Numbered from the stretch's first letter, positions 1 to 6,249 are shown. The stretch: DNA of 6,631 nucleotides from Synechococcus sp. GFB01 (GCF_001039265.1 NZ_LFEK01000080.1:1106-7736), one strand, 5' to 3'. Translations and numbers: made by a program. Notes: generated from the sequence alone by a model not told the origin.

Positions 1-1
1 C

Positions 2-79
2 CCCCACGACGAGGATCCCCAGGCCTTCAACGCCGCCGTGCTGCGCTGGCTGGGGCAACTGCCCGGGGCCGGCGGCTGA
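2..79 (+). CDS. C-terminal tail of a probable alpha/beta hydrolase (partial)
   Basis: Only the last 25 codons lie in the window, ending with TGA at 77-79. The tail begins [17 protein letters not shown] and finishes with a Gly/Ala-rich end. A His-Asp-Glu-x-Pro stretch followed by an amphipathic helix (FNAAVLRWL) resembles the end of alpha/beta-fold hydrolases, where the catalytic histidine sits in a Gly-His-x-Pro-His-x-Glu-type segment just before the last helix. From memory, a hydrolase of this kind often lies upstream of ilvN in marine Synechococcus. The family call rests on this short stretch and context, and the substrate cannot be guessed. The gene ends 77 bases before ilvN on the same strand. 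Confidence 0.5.
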   Translation, partial: PHDEDPQAFNAAVLRWLGQLPGAGG

Positions 80-109
80 CGGGCCCGCCGCGTAACTTGG
101 TCGCATCCG

Positions 110-123
110 CCTGGGTTCCCAGG
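110..123. promoter_or_regulatory. Perfect dyad upstream of ilvN
   Basis: CCTGGG (110-115) and CCCAGG (118-123) form a perfect six-base inverted repeat around TT, 33 bases before the ilvN start codon. It could be a protein-binding site or part of the leader. I see no convincing -10/-35 pair next to it, so its role is unproven, and short GC-rich dyads are common in such genomes. Confidence 0.25.
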
Positions 124-156
124 TCTCCTCCCCCCATCTCCACGGCACATCCGGCA

Positions 157-687
157 ATGAAGCACACCCTCTCGGTGCTGGTGGAGGACGAATCGGGGGC
201 GCTGAGCCGCATCTCCGGGCTCTTCGCGCGCCGCGGCTTCAACATCGAGAGCCTGGCTGTGGGCCCGGCCGAGAAGGGCGGCATGTCGCGCCTCACGATG
301 GTGGTGGAGGGCGACGACCGCACCCTCGAGCAGATGACCAAGCAGCTCGACAAGCTGGTGAACGTGCTCGGCGTGATCGATCTCTCCACGATCCCCGCCG
401 TGGAGCGGGAGCTGATGCTGCTCAAGGTGGCCGCGCCGGCCCGGCACCGCGGCGAGATCCTGGAACTGGTGCAGGTGTTCCGGGCGAAGGTGGTGGATGT
501 GGCCGACGAGGCCCTCACCCTCGAGGTGGTGGGCGACCCCGGCAAGCTCGTGGCCCTGGAGCGGCTGATGGAGCCCTACGGCATCCTCGAGATCGCCCGC
601 ACCGGCAAGGTGGCGCTGGAGCGGGCCTCGGGTGTGAACACCGAATTCCTCAAGGCCACCAGCTCCGACAAGCGCGTGCCGGCCTAG
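157..687 (+). CDS. ilvN: Acetolactate synthase small (regulatory) subunit
   Basis: This is the regulatory subunit of acetohydroxyacid synthase, the first common enzyme of valine, leucine and isoleucine synthesis. It binds the catalytic subunit IlvB, raises its activity and confers feedback inhibition, normally by valine. The 176-residue product has the usual family length. Residues 1-75 form the ACT domain, with [21 protein letters not shown], the RRGFNIESL motif and [12 protein letters not shown]. Residues 80-160 match the C-terminal domain of this family ([40 protein letters not shown]). ATG at 157 is chosen because the ACT domain begins directly after it; an upstream in-frame TTG at 97 would add residues with no family counterpart. 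No clear ribosome binding site precedes it. The catalytic subunit is not in the window. Confidence 0.97.
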   Translation: MKHTLSVLVEDESGALSRISGLFARRGFNIESLAVGPAEKGGMSRLTMVVEGDDRTLEQMTKQLDKLVNVLGVIDLSTIPAVERELMLLKVAAPARHRGEILELVQVFRAKVVDVADEALTLEVVGDPGKLVALERLMEPYGILEIARTGKVALERASGVNTEFLKATSSDKRVPA

Positions 688-693
688 GAGATC

Positions 694-710
694 GTCGGCC
701 TACGGCCGAC
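694..710. terminator. Hairpin at the ilvN/cyclophilin convergent junction
   Basis: GTCGGCC (694-700) and GGCCGAC (704-710) make a perfect seven-pair stem with a TAC loop, in the space where ilvN (+) and the cyclophilin gene (-) converge. It overlaps the cyclophilin stop codon. The symmetry would suit a shared two-way stop signal, but neither side has a T run, so it is not a textbook intrinsic terminator. Confidence 0.4.
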
Positions 711-1422
711 CCTGCACCAGGGTGCCCCCTTCAACCACGGTGGCCTTGATCAGCTTGTCGCCCAGCTGGATGCGGTCGACCACATCCATGCCCTGAATGA
801 CACGCCCGAACACGGCATAGCGGCCGTCGAGCTCGGGCAGGGCCTCCAGGGCGATGTAGAACTGCGCGCTGGCGGAGTTGGGATCCGCCGAGCGGGCCAT
901 CGCCACCGCGCCGCGCTGATGCGGCAGGTCCAGCTGGCGGGTGATGTCGGCAACGGTGCTCACCTCGCCGTAGCGGGGTTCGGCTTCACCCTTGCGCTTG
1001 ATCTCGAGCGGAATCAGCCGGCTTTCGCCGCTGGCGGGATCCACGAAGCTGCCGCTGCCCAGCTGACCGGCCGGCACCATCGGGTTGGCGCTGAGCGGAT
1101 CGCCCCCCTGCACCACGAACGGGCTGGGCTCCCGCACCACCCGGTGGAACACGGTGCCGTTGTAGACGCCACGGCGCACCAGATCCACGAAGTTGCCGGC
1201 AGTGAGAGGGGCGGCGCGGCCATCGAGCGCCAGCCTCACCGTGCCGCGGCTGGTCTGGAGCTCCACCACCGCCGGGCCGCGCAGGCAGGGGGTCTGGGCG
1301 GCCGCGCAGCCGAGCTGGCCGCCACCGCCCTCGGCGCTGCAGGCCCCCAGAGCCAGCCCGAGCGTGAGGGCCAGCACCAGGGTGGGCAGCACGGCCAGCC
1401 GGCGGGGCAGGGAGAGCAGCAT
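700..1422 (-). CDS. Cyclophilin-type peptidyl-prolyl isomerase, predicted lipoprotein
   Basis: The protein catalyses cis-trans isomerisation of peptide bonds before proline. The 240 residues start with a lipoprotein signal: charged MLLSLPRR, a hydrophobic stretch, then lipobox L-G-A-C with the lipidated cysteine at residue 28. This implies attachment to a membrane facing the periplasm or thylakoid lumen. The cyclophilin domain spans about residues 50-238, with NFVDLVRRGVYNGTVFHRV (catalytic Arg94), FVVQGGDP, RGAVAMARSADPNSASAQFYI and LDGRYAVFGRVIQGMDVVD. Compared with small cytosolic cyclophilins it carries an insert near residues 115-160 after QGGDP, as many cyanobacterial homologues do. The ATG at 1422 is favoured over upstream starts because it gives the signal peptide at once and has GGAGG (1429-1433 on the complement) six bases ahead. 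That site lies in the 16-base gap after ycf4, suggesting co-transcription. Confidence 0.94.
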   Translation of the reverse strand: MLLSLPRRLAVLPTLVLALTLGLALGACSAEGGGGQLGCAAAQTPCLRGPAVVELQTSRGTVRLALDGRAAPLTAGNFVDLVRRGVYNGTVFHRVVREPSPFVVQGGDPLSANPMVPAGQLGSGSFVDPASGESRLIPLEIKRKGEAEPRYGEVSTVADITRQLDLPHQRGAVAMARSADPNSASAQFYIALEALPELDGRYAVFGRVIQGMDVVDRIQLGDKLIKATVVEGGTLVQGRP

Positions 1423-1428
1423 GGTGTT

Positions 1429-1433
1429 CCTCC
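1429..1433 (-). promoter_or_regulatory. Ribosome binding site of the lipoprotein cyclophilin
   Basis: On the minus strand GGAGG lies six bases before the ATG at 1422, within the 16 bases between the ycf4 stop and this start. It fixes the start codon and supports translation of a second cistron from a ycf4-cyclophilin mRNA. Confidence 0.8.
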
Positions 1434-1438
1434 CGGGC

Positions 1439-2005
1439 TCAGAGGCCCTCAAGGGGAACCTCCAGGAAGCGGGCCAGCTGGGCACCGGTCATTTCCAGAT
1501 CGGCCAGCGGCAGCGGCTCTCCCACCCGGGTGAGGGGCAGGTCGCGGCGGCCCTGCACCCGCAGGGCCAGGCGGCGCCGGGGATTGAGGCCATCCCTCAC
1601 CTCCACCTTCACCGCCTGGATCTCCCGCAGCGGGATCTCCACGGAGATCTCCTGGCGGAAGCCGCGGCGGCTGATCAGCGCCTGGCCGGCCGCGCGGTCG
1701 AACCGGTTGAAGCCCGCACCCACATCGATGCCGATCACTGTCCAGAGGTAGGTGGCCAGCAGCAGGGCGGCCAGCCCGTAGAGCCCCATCACCAGACCCT
1801 GCGGCACCCAGGAGAGCTCGGCCGGGTGGCCGATCGGCAGCAGGTCTCGGCCCAGGCGGCTGGAGAGGCTGGTGAGCAGAAAGCCGAGTCCGCCGGTGGT
1901 CACGGCGGCGGCCACCAGGATGTTGGAGAGGCGGCGGGAGCCGAGCACGGGCTGCTCGAGCACCTGCTGCGGGCGCGGACCGGAGTCTGCCTTGGACACC
2001 GCCAT
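1439..2005 (-). CDS. ycf4: Photosystem I assembly protein Ycf4
   Basis: Ycf4 is a thylakoid membrane factor that supports assembly or stability of the photosystem I complex. The 188-residue product has the usual family length and layout: a short N-terminus with [14 protein letters not shown], a first membrane helix around residues 29-49, the conserved [29 protein letters not shown] stretch, a second helix around 67-93, and a soluble C-terminal domain with [45 protein letters not shown] and the terminal FLEVPLEGL. The ATG at 2005 gives the normal N-terminus; an earlier in-frame ATG at 2125 would add forty unrelated residues. No strong ribosome binding site precedes it. Its stop lies 16 bases before the cyclophilin start, and it is divergent from psbD, so a PSI assembly gene and a PSII core gene share one control region. 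Confidence 0.96.
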   Translation of the reverse strand: MAVSKADSGPRPQQVLEQPVLGSRRLSNILVAAAVTTGGLGFLLTSLSSRLGRDLLPIGHPAELSWVPQGLVMGLYGLAALLLATYLWTVIGIDVGAGFNRFDRAAGQALISRRGFRQEISVEIPLREIQAVKVEVRDGLNPRRRLALRVQGRRDLPLTRVGEPLPLADLEMTGAQLARFLEVPLEGL

Positions 2006-2207
2006 CGAAGCCGTCGGAACGATCAGATCACGCCATCCTGACGCGGGGCCCGCCCACCGGGCCGAAGAATCGGAAGAAATACCTAAAACGCTGACCAGGG
2101 CTGGGATGTCAGCCCGTTGCAGCACGCCTCGCGGTGGCCGGCAACGTTGTTACCATCCCCCGGTAACCCACAGCTCGCGGGTTTCCCGCACCGCTCATTT
2201 CCCACCC
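2006..2207. promoter_or_regulatory. Divergent ycf4/psbD control region
   Basis: These 202 bases separate two divergent photosynthesis genes and must hold both promoters or leaders. Visible structure includes a GGCCCG/CGGGCC dyad at 2047-2063, an AT-rich patch around 2064-2091 in an otherwise GC-rich stretch, and a GTTACC/GGTAAC dyad at 2149-2167. On the minus strand CTGACA (complement of 2105-2110) resembles a -35 box for ycf4, but no well-spaced -10 box follows. I cannot place either promoter reliably. psbD has no Shine-Dalgarno sequence in front of its ATG. Confidence 0.55.
2149..2167. repeat. GTTACC-N7-GGTAAC inverted repeat before psbD
   Basis: GTTACC (2149-2154) and GGTAAC (2162-2167) form a perfect six-base inverted repeat with a seven-base spacer, ending 40 bases before the psbD ATG. 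It could be an operator half-site pair or a hairpin in the psbD leader. No known cyanobacterial regulator site is recognised. Confidence 0.35.
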
Positions 2208-3262
<1,055 letters not shown>

Positions 3263-3297
3263 TCGGCTGACGCCAGCGGCTCTTCCGCTCGCTCCTC

Positions 3298-3328
3298 AAG
3301 CACCCCCTCGCGGGGGTGCTTTTGTTTT
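3298..3328 (+). terminator. Intrinsic terminator of psbD
   Basis: AAGCACCCCC (3298-3307) pairs perfectly with GGGGGTGCTT (3312-3321) around a TCGC loop, and the T-rich run extends to 3328. It starts 35 bases after the psbD stop and shows that transcription ends here without entering psbC. Confidence 0.92.
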
Positions 3329-3370
3329 GGTTACGCTCCGGTGGTTCGGTCAGCAGTGGCGTGGCGCCCG

Positions 3371-3389
3371 CTTCGGGGGGTCGCCGAAG
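3371..3389 (+). repeat. Small stem-loop upstream of the 17-codon reading frame
   Basis: CTTCGG (3371-3376) and CCGAAG (3384-3389) form a six-pair stem with a seven-base loop, in the 87 bases between the psbD terminator and the strong ribosome binding site at 3416. It may belong to a short leader. I see no good promoter boxes here. Confidence 0.25.
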
Positions 3390-3415
3390 GCGTCGCCGGC
3401 TGGCTTTATCCCCAC

Positions 3416-3425
3416 AGGAGGAGGT
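3416..3425 (+). promoter_or_regulatory. Very strong ribosome binding site without a known gene
   Basis: AGGAGGAGGT is a near-ideal anti-16S match, the strongest in the window. Its second GGAGG (3420-3424) stands five bases before a GTG at 3430. No long reading frame follows, so it either serves a very short peptide or a gene broken further on. Confidence 0.5.
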
Positions 3426-3429
3426 GTCC

Positions 3430-3483
3430 GTGAGCCACAGTCAACGCATGCAGGGTCTGCTGATCGCGGAGAAGGCCGGCTGA
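3430..3483 (+). CDS. Possible 17-residue microprotein or leader peptide
   Basis: A GTG at 3430 opens a short frame encoding MSHSQRMQGLLIAEKAG (GTG read as Met) and ending with TGA at 3481-3483. The case for translation is the AGGAGGAGGT ribosome binding site at ideal spacing, and a position between a strong terminator upstream (psbD) and a terminator-like hairpin downstream (3540-3576), which would make it its own short transcript. The peptide is polar and basic at its start with a short amphipathic LLIAEKA; it has no membrane segment or signal peptide. I recognise no family. Alternatives are the start of a longer gene broken by frame change (the +1 frame stays open to the TGA at 3641-3643, though across the hairpin), a regulatory leader, or chance. 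This window has two other one-base frame breaks, so a broken gene is a fair possibility. Confidence 0.4.
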   Translation: MSHSQRMQGLLIAEKAG

Positions 3484-3502
3484 TTTCGGCGCCTTTGTCC
3501 TG

Positions 3503-3524
3503 ATCCATCGGTTCCGCGACGGAT
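3503..3524 (+). repeat. Imperfect stem-loop after the 17-codon frame
   Basis: ATCCATCG (3503-3510) pairs with CGACGGAT (3517-3524) except for one A-C mismatch, with loop GTTCCG. It lies 19 bases after the short frame's stop and 15 bases before the larger hairpin at 3540, so the two could form the structured 3' part of a small transcript. Confidence 0.3.
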
Positions 3525-3539
3525 GCGGACCCGGCGAGA

Positions 3540-3589
3540 GCCCCCGGAAGCCAGGCCAGCCCTGGTTTCCGGGGGCATCGTTCTTGTTT
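3540..3589 (+). terminator. Long terminator-like hairpin upstream of the porin
   Basis: GCCCCCGGAA (3540-3549) pairs perfectly with TTCCGGGGGC (3567-3576), and the inner GCCAGG (3550-3555) pairs with CCTGGT (3561-3566) with one G-T wobble, giving a 16-pair stem with a five-base loop. The bases after it (3577-3589) are T-rich but interrupted, so termination is likely rather than certain. As psbD already stops at 3328, this hairpin would end a separate transcript that starts in 3329-3430. Confidence 0.65.
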
Positions 3590-3690
3590 GGCCTGCTCCT
3601 TGTTCTGGGCCGGCCCTCGCTCTGGCACAGCAACCATGGATGAGGCATCGCTCTGCTGGATCATGTGGTTGGCGCATTGCGCCCATTTCC

Positions 3691-3699
3691 GTGTGAGGA
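3691..3699 (+). promoter_or_regulatory. Porin ribosome binding site inside a Yfr1-complementary stretch
   Basis: GTGTGAGGA ends five bases before the porin ATG at 3704 and contains its Shine-Dalgarno core GAGG (3695-3698). It is the exact complement of UCCUCACAC, nine bases of the unpaired core ACUCCUCACAC of the cyanobacterial small RNA Yfr1. Yfr1 is known to pair with porin mRNAs in Prochlorococcus. Pairing here would hide the ribosome binding site and repress translation; that effect is inferred. Confidence 0.6.
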
Positions 3700-3703
3700 A
3701 CCC

Positions 3704-5161
3704 ATGAAACTCTTCCAGCAACTGCTGGTTGCTCCTGCGGCTCTCGGACTCCTGGCCCCCATGGCCGTGTCCGCCGCTGAACTCAACCTGGACGGCGTCA
3801 ACCAGTACGCCTCCGAGGAGCAAGTCACCAGCATCTCCCAGTTCGGCGATGTGAAGCCCACCGACTGGGCCTACCAGGCGCTCTCCAACCTGATCGAGCG
3901 CTACGGCTGCGTGGCCGGCTACCCCGATGGCACCTACCGGGGCCAGAAGGCCATGACCCGCTTTGAGGCGGCCGCCCTTCTGAACGCCTGCCTCGACCGC
4001 GTCACCGAGGTGACCGACGAGCTGAAGCGCCTGATGGCCGAGTTCGAGAAGGAACTCGCCATCCTCAAGGGCCGCGTGGATGGCCTCGAGGCCAAGGTGG
4101 GCGAACTGGAGGCCAACCAGTTCTCCACCACCACCAAGCTGAACGGTAAGGCCACCATGGTGCTGGGCGGTGCCGCCGATCCGCTCTACGGTGCGGAAGA
4201 GAACAAGCTCTTCGGCGACCCCAAGGCTGACAACGTCACCTTCAACTACGACGTTCAGCTGAACCTGGACACCAGCTTCACCGGTAAGGACCTGCTCCGC
4301 ACCCGTCTGCGGGCTGGCAACTTTGCCGACTCCATCTTCGGTAACGACAACACCACCATGGAGGTGGCGTTCCAGGAGGATGACGGTGACGATGTGGTCG
4401 GCATCAACCGTCTCTTCTACCAGTTCCCGATCGGCGACAACTTCACCGCCACCTTCGGTGCCAAGGTCCGTCAGGACGACATGCTGGCCATGTGGCCCAG
4501 CGCCTATCCGGCTGACACGATCCTCGACATCTTCACCTACGCCGGTGCCCGCAGCACCTACAGCCTGAACCTGGGTGGTGGTGCAGGTCTGTGGTGGAAG
4601 AAGAACGGCTGGAGCATCAGCGCTGCCTACGTTTCCAACGAGAACGCAGCTCAGAACTCCTTCATCGGTGCCGGTGAGGATTACACCGCCACGGCTCAGC
4701 TTGGTTACGCCGCTGAGAACTGGGGCATCGCCGCGGCTTACACCTTCTCTGACTTCGGCACCTATTTCGGCTTCAGTCCGGATACGGTCAACAGCGCTGG
4801 CGTGAGCGCCTACTGGCAGCCCAAGCAGGCCAGCTGGTTCCCCTCGATCAGCGCTGGCGCCGGCTGGGATGATCAGTTCGATGGCGACAACTACAGCTGG
4901 ATGGTCGGCCTGCAGTGGGCTGATGCCTTCATGAAGGGCAACGCCCTCGGCGCGGCCGTCGGCAGCGCCGGTCAAATTGGCTCCTTCGGTACCAAAGGAA
5001 TCTGGTTCGAAGATGCCGAAGAGACCCTGGCTGTTGAACTCTGGTACAAGTTCCAGGTCACCGACAACATCAGCGTGACCCCCGCCGTGTTCTATATCCA
5101 GAACGACAACGGCTTCGACGACACCGTCGGCGGTCTGGTCAAGACCACCTTCAAGTTCTGA
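3704..5161 (+). CDS. SLH-domain outer-membrane porin (OprB/Som family)
   Basis: This is a cyanobacterial porin forming a beta-barrel channel for ions and small solutes in the outer membrane, anchored to the peptidoglycan layer by its N-terminal SLH domain. The 485-residue product has a signal peptide (KLFQQLLVAPAALGLLAPMAVSA, cleavage near 24/25), a single SLH domain around 46-100 (FGDVKPTDWAYQALSNLIER, CVAGYPDGTYRG, MTRFEAAALLN), a coiled-coil linker around 102-138 (LKRLMAEFEKELAILKGRV), then a barrel of alternating strands to the C-terminal phenylalanine of KTTFKF, the usual signal for barrel assembly. Length and order are normal for the family. The ATG at 3704 is set by GAGG five bases ahead and the signal peptide directly after. 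Codon use leans more to GGT and CGT than the neighbours, as in highly expressed genes. Transcription is monocistronic, with a terminator at 5241-5266. These porins usually occur as several paralogues; which one this is cannot be told. Confidence 0.95.
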   Translation: MKLFQQLLVAPAALGLLAPMAVSAAELNLDGVNQYASEEQVTSISQFGDVKPTDWAYQALSNLIERYGCVAGYPDGTYRGQKAMTRFEAAALLNACLDRVTEVTDELKRLMAEFEKELAILKGRVDGLEAKVGELEANQFSTTTKLNGKATMVLGGAADPLYGAEENKLFGDPKADNVTFNYDVQLNLDTSFTGKDLLRTRLRAGNFADSIFGNDNTTMEVAFQEDDGDDVVGINRLFYQFPIGDNFTATFGAKVRQDDMLAMWPSAYPADTILDIFTYAGARSTYSLNLGGGAGLWWKKNGWSISAAYVSNENAAQNSFIGAGEDYTATAQLGYAAENWGIAAAYTFSDFGTYFGFSPDTVNSAGVSAYWQPKQASWFPSISAGAGWDDQFDGDNYSWMVGLQWADAFMKGNALGAAVGSAGQIGSFGTKGIWFEDAEETLAVELWYKFQVTDNISVTPAVFYIQNDNGFDDTVGGLVKTTFKF

Positions 5162-5173
5162 TCCCAGGATCAG
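5158..5173 (+). repeat. Palindrome spanning the porin stop codon
   Basis: CTGATCC (5158-5164) and GGATCAG (5167-5173) form a perfect dyad that includes the TGA at 5159-5161. As RNA it could fold as a six-pair stem with a CCAG loop. It is the first of three consecutive hairpins after the porin. Confidence 0.4.
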
Positions 5174-5176
5174 CTC

Positions 5177-5205
5177 GGGCTGGTTACCTCACACATCACC
5201 AGCCC
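5177..5205 (+). ncRNA. Porin 3' stem-loop with a Yfr1-like CCTCACAC loop
   Basis: GGGCTGGT (5177-5184) pairs perfectly with ACCAGCCC (5198-5205), leaving a 13-base loop that contains CCTCACAC (5187-5194). This octamer equals the last eight bases of the Yfr1 core ACUCCUCACAC and is complementary to GTGTGAGG (3691-3698) over the ribosome binding site of the same porin mRNA. With the intrinsic terminator 36 bases downstream, the tail has the layout of a 3' UTR-derived small RNA. Separate existence as an RNA is an inference; the stem and motif are seen directly. Confidence 0.4.
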
Positions 5206-5240
5206 TTCGTCCTCCACTTCTCATCCCCCGTCCTCCCTCG

Positions 5241-5266
5241 ACCCCGGCTTCGGCCGGGGTTTTTTC
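5241..5266 (+). terminator. Intrinsic terminator of the porin gene
   Basis: ACCCCGGC (5241-5248) pairs perfectly with GCCGGGGT (5253-5260) around TTCG, so the loop is the extra-stable C(UUCG)G type, followed by an uninterrupted T run (5260-5265). It lies 80 bases after the porin stop. Confidence 0.93.
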
Positions 5267-5321
5267 TTGGCCGTCATCCGCCTCGGCGCCCCGTAGGCTG
5301 CCAGCAGGCGCAGATGATGCG

Positions 5322-5326
5322 GGAGG
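5322..5326 (+). promoter_or_regulatory. Ribosome binding site suggesting a CTG start for the J-domain gene
   Basis: GGAGG at 5322-5326 is seven bases before CTG at 5334, which opens the J-domain frame. The nearest ATGs (5314, 5317) lie before this site and in another frame. It therefore supports either a rare CTG start or an altered ATG at that codon. Confidence 0.4.
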
Positions 5327-5333
5327 GCGGCCT

Positions 5334-6007
5334 CTGGCGGTTGACGATCCCTATGCCGTGCTGGGCGTCTCACGCCAGGCCACGGCCGCCGAGATCAAGG
5401 CGGCCTACCGCGCCCTGGTCAAGCGGCACCACCCCGATGCCGGTGGTGACGATCAGCGCATCCTGGCGCTCAATGCCGCCTGGGAGGTGCTCGGTGATGC
5501 CGAGAGCCGCCGGCGCTTCGACCGTCAGATCGGCCAGCCTCATGCCGCCGGCGCCCGGCCTCGGCCGACGCCAGGGCCTCAGGCCAGTCGGAGCCGGTCA
5601 AGGCCAGTGAGCAGGAGCTCCTCGACTGGCTGCAGCAGGTTGTGGCCCCCATCGATCGCCTGCTCGGTCAGGTGATCAATCCCTTTCCCGCCGAACTCAG
5701 GGCCCTCGCCGCCGATCCCTACGACGATGAGTTGATGGAGCACTTCTGCGCCTTCCTGCAGAGCAGCCAGTCTCGCCTGGCTCGGGTGGAAACCCTCTAC
5801 CGTTCCCATGCCTGCCCGGCGGGACTTGAGGCGTTCAGCCTTGATCTCTATCACTGCCTCAGCCTGGTGAAGGACGCTCTTACCGATCTGGAGCGCTACA
5901 CCCTGGGCTACGTGGATTCCTATCTGCGCGATGGCCGCGAGCTGCTGCGCAAGGCACAGGCCCGCCGCCGCCAACTTCAGTCCGAATCCCGCCAGCTGCG
6001 CCGCTGA
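5334..6007 (+). CDS. J-domain (DnaJ-like) protein, frame broken by one base
   Basis: This is a short J-domain protein expected to stimulate an Hsp70 (DnaK) partner. The first part reads DDPYAVLGVSRQATAAEIKAAYRALVKRHHPDAGG with the HPD motif (residues 33-35 from the chosen start), then LALNAAWEVLGDAESRRRFD, a complete J domain of about 65 residues. That frame then degrades into Pro/Arg/Ser-rich sequence and stops at 5673-5675. One frame over a good coding sequence continues, from about 5590 (EPVKASEQELLDWLQQVVAPIDRLLGQVINPF) to TGA at 6005-6007, ending in a basic helix (RELLRKAQARRRQLQ). I recall picocyanobacterial homologues that join these parts in one protein of similar length (about 224 residues here). 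One missing base between about 5530 and 5600, for example in the C run at 5554-5556, would restore it. The start is unsure: no ATG, GTG or TTG precedes DDPYA in frame; CTG at 5334 has GGAGG (5322-5326) seven bases ahead and gives MAVDDPYAVLGV. The C-terminal domain has no function I can name. Confidence 0.82.
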
Positions 6008-6009
6008 GC

Positions 6010-6249
6010 TCAGCCCGGGAAGGGTTCGAGCTGATCCAGCCGCAGCCACACATCGGGAACCGGCCGCCGCCAGCGCAGCTGGGCGTAGGCGCCCTGCACC
6101 GCCAGGATCTCGCCGGGGCCCTCGAAGATGTAGGCGGGCGCTTCGCTGTCGCTGGCGCGGGCCTCGAGGCTGCTGCGGTAGGCATCGCGATTCACTCGCA
6201 CCAGGGCGCCCTTCTTGAACGTTGCGGGGGCGGTGGTTTCGGCGGCCAT
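6010..6249 (-). CDS. ndhO: NAD(P)H-quinone oxidoreductase (NDH-1) subunit O
   Basis: NdhO is a small peripheral subunit of the cyanobacterial NDH-1 complex, which works in respiration, cyclic electron flow around photosystem I and CO2 uptake at the thylakoid membrane. The 79-residue product has the usual family size and its characteristic blocks: FKKGALVRVNRDAYRSSLEA, ASDSEAPAYIFEGPGEILAVQGAYAQLRWRRPVPDVWLRLDQLEPF. There is no signal peptide or membrane segment, as expected for the family. ATG at 6249 is preferred; a GTG one codon upstream (6252) is also possible. No clear ribosome binding site is seen. Its stop codon is only two bases from that of the J-domain gene on the other strand, with no terminator between them, and its start faces the epimerase-like gene 46 bases away. 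Confidence 0.94.
   Translation of the reverse strand: MAAETTAPATFKKGALVRVNRDAYRSSLEARASDSEAPAYIFEGPGEILAVQGAYAQLRWRRPVPDVWLRLDQLEPFPG

Noticed and set aside
919..2041. Long plus-strand frames opposite the cyclophilin and ycf4
   Set aside because: Their products are repetitive His/Gln/Gly/Ala-rich sequences typical of antisense to GC-rich genes.
2006..2125. Longer ycf4 starting at ATG 2125
   Set aside because: The forty extra residues have no family counterpart and cover the likely control region; ATG 2005 gives the normal length.
3671..3683. GGCGC-ATT-GCGCC dyad in the porin leader
   Set aside because: Only five pairs, common by chance at this GC content, and no link to a known site.
3350..4975. 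Open minus-strand frame of 541 codons opposite the porin
   Set aside because: It mirrors the porin codon structure, lacks any recognisable domain and crosses hairpins of the intergenic region. High GC and biased codons create such antisense frames. The plus-strand product is a clear family member.
5579..6049. Minus-strand frame of 156 codons opposite the J-domain C-terminal part
   Set aside because: It overlaps the end of ndhO and the conserved J-protein tail; no domain or ribosome binding site.
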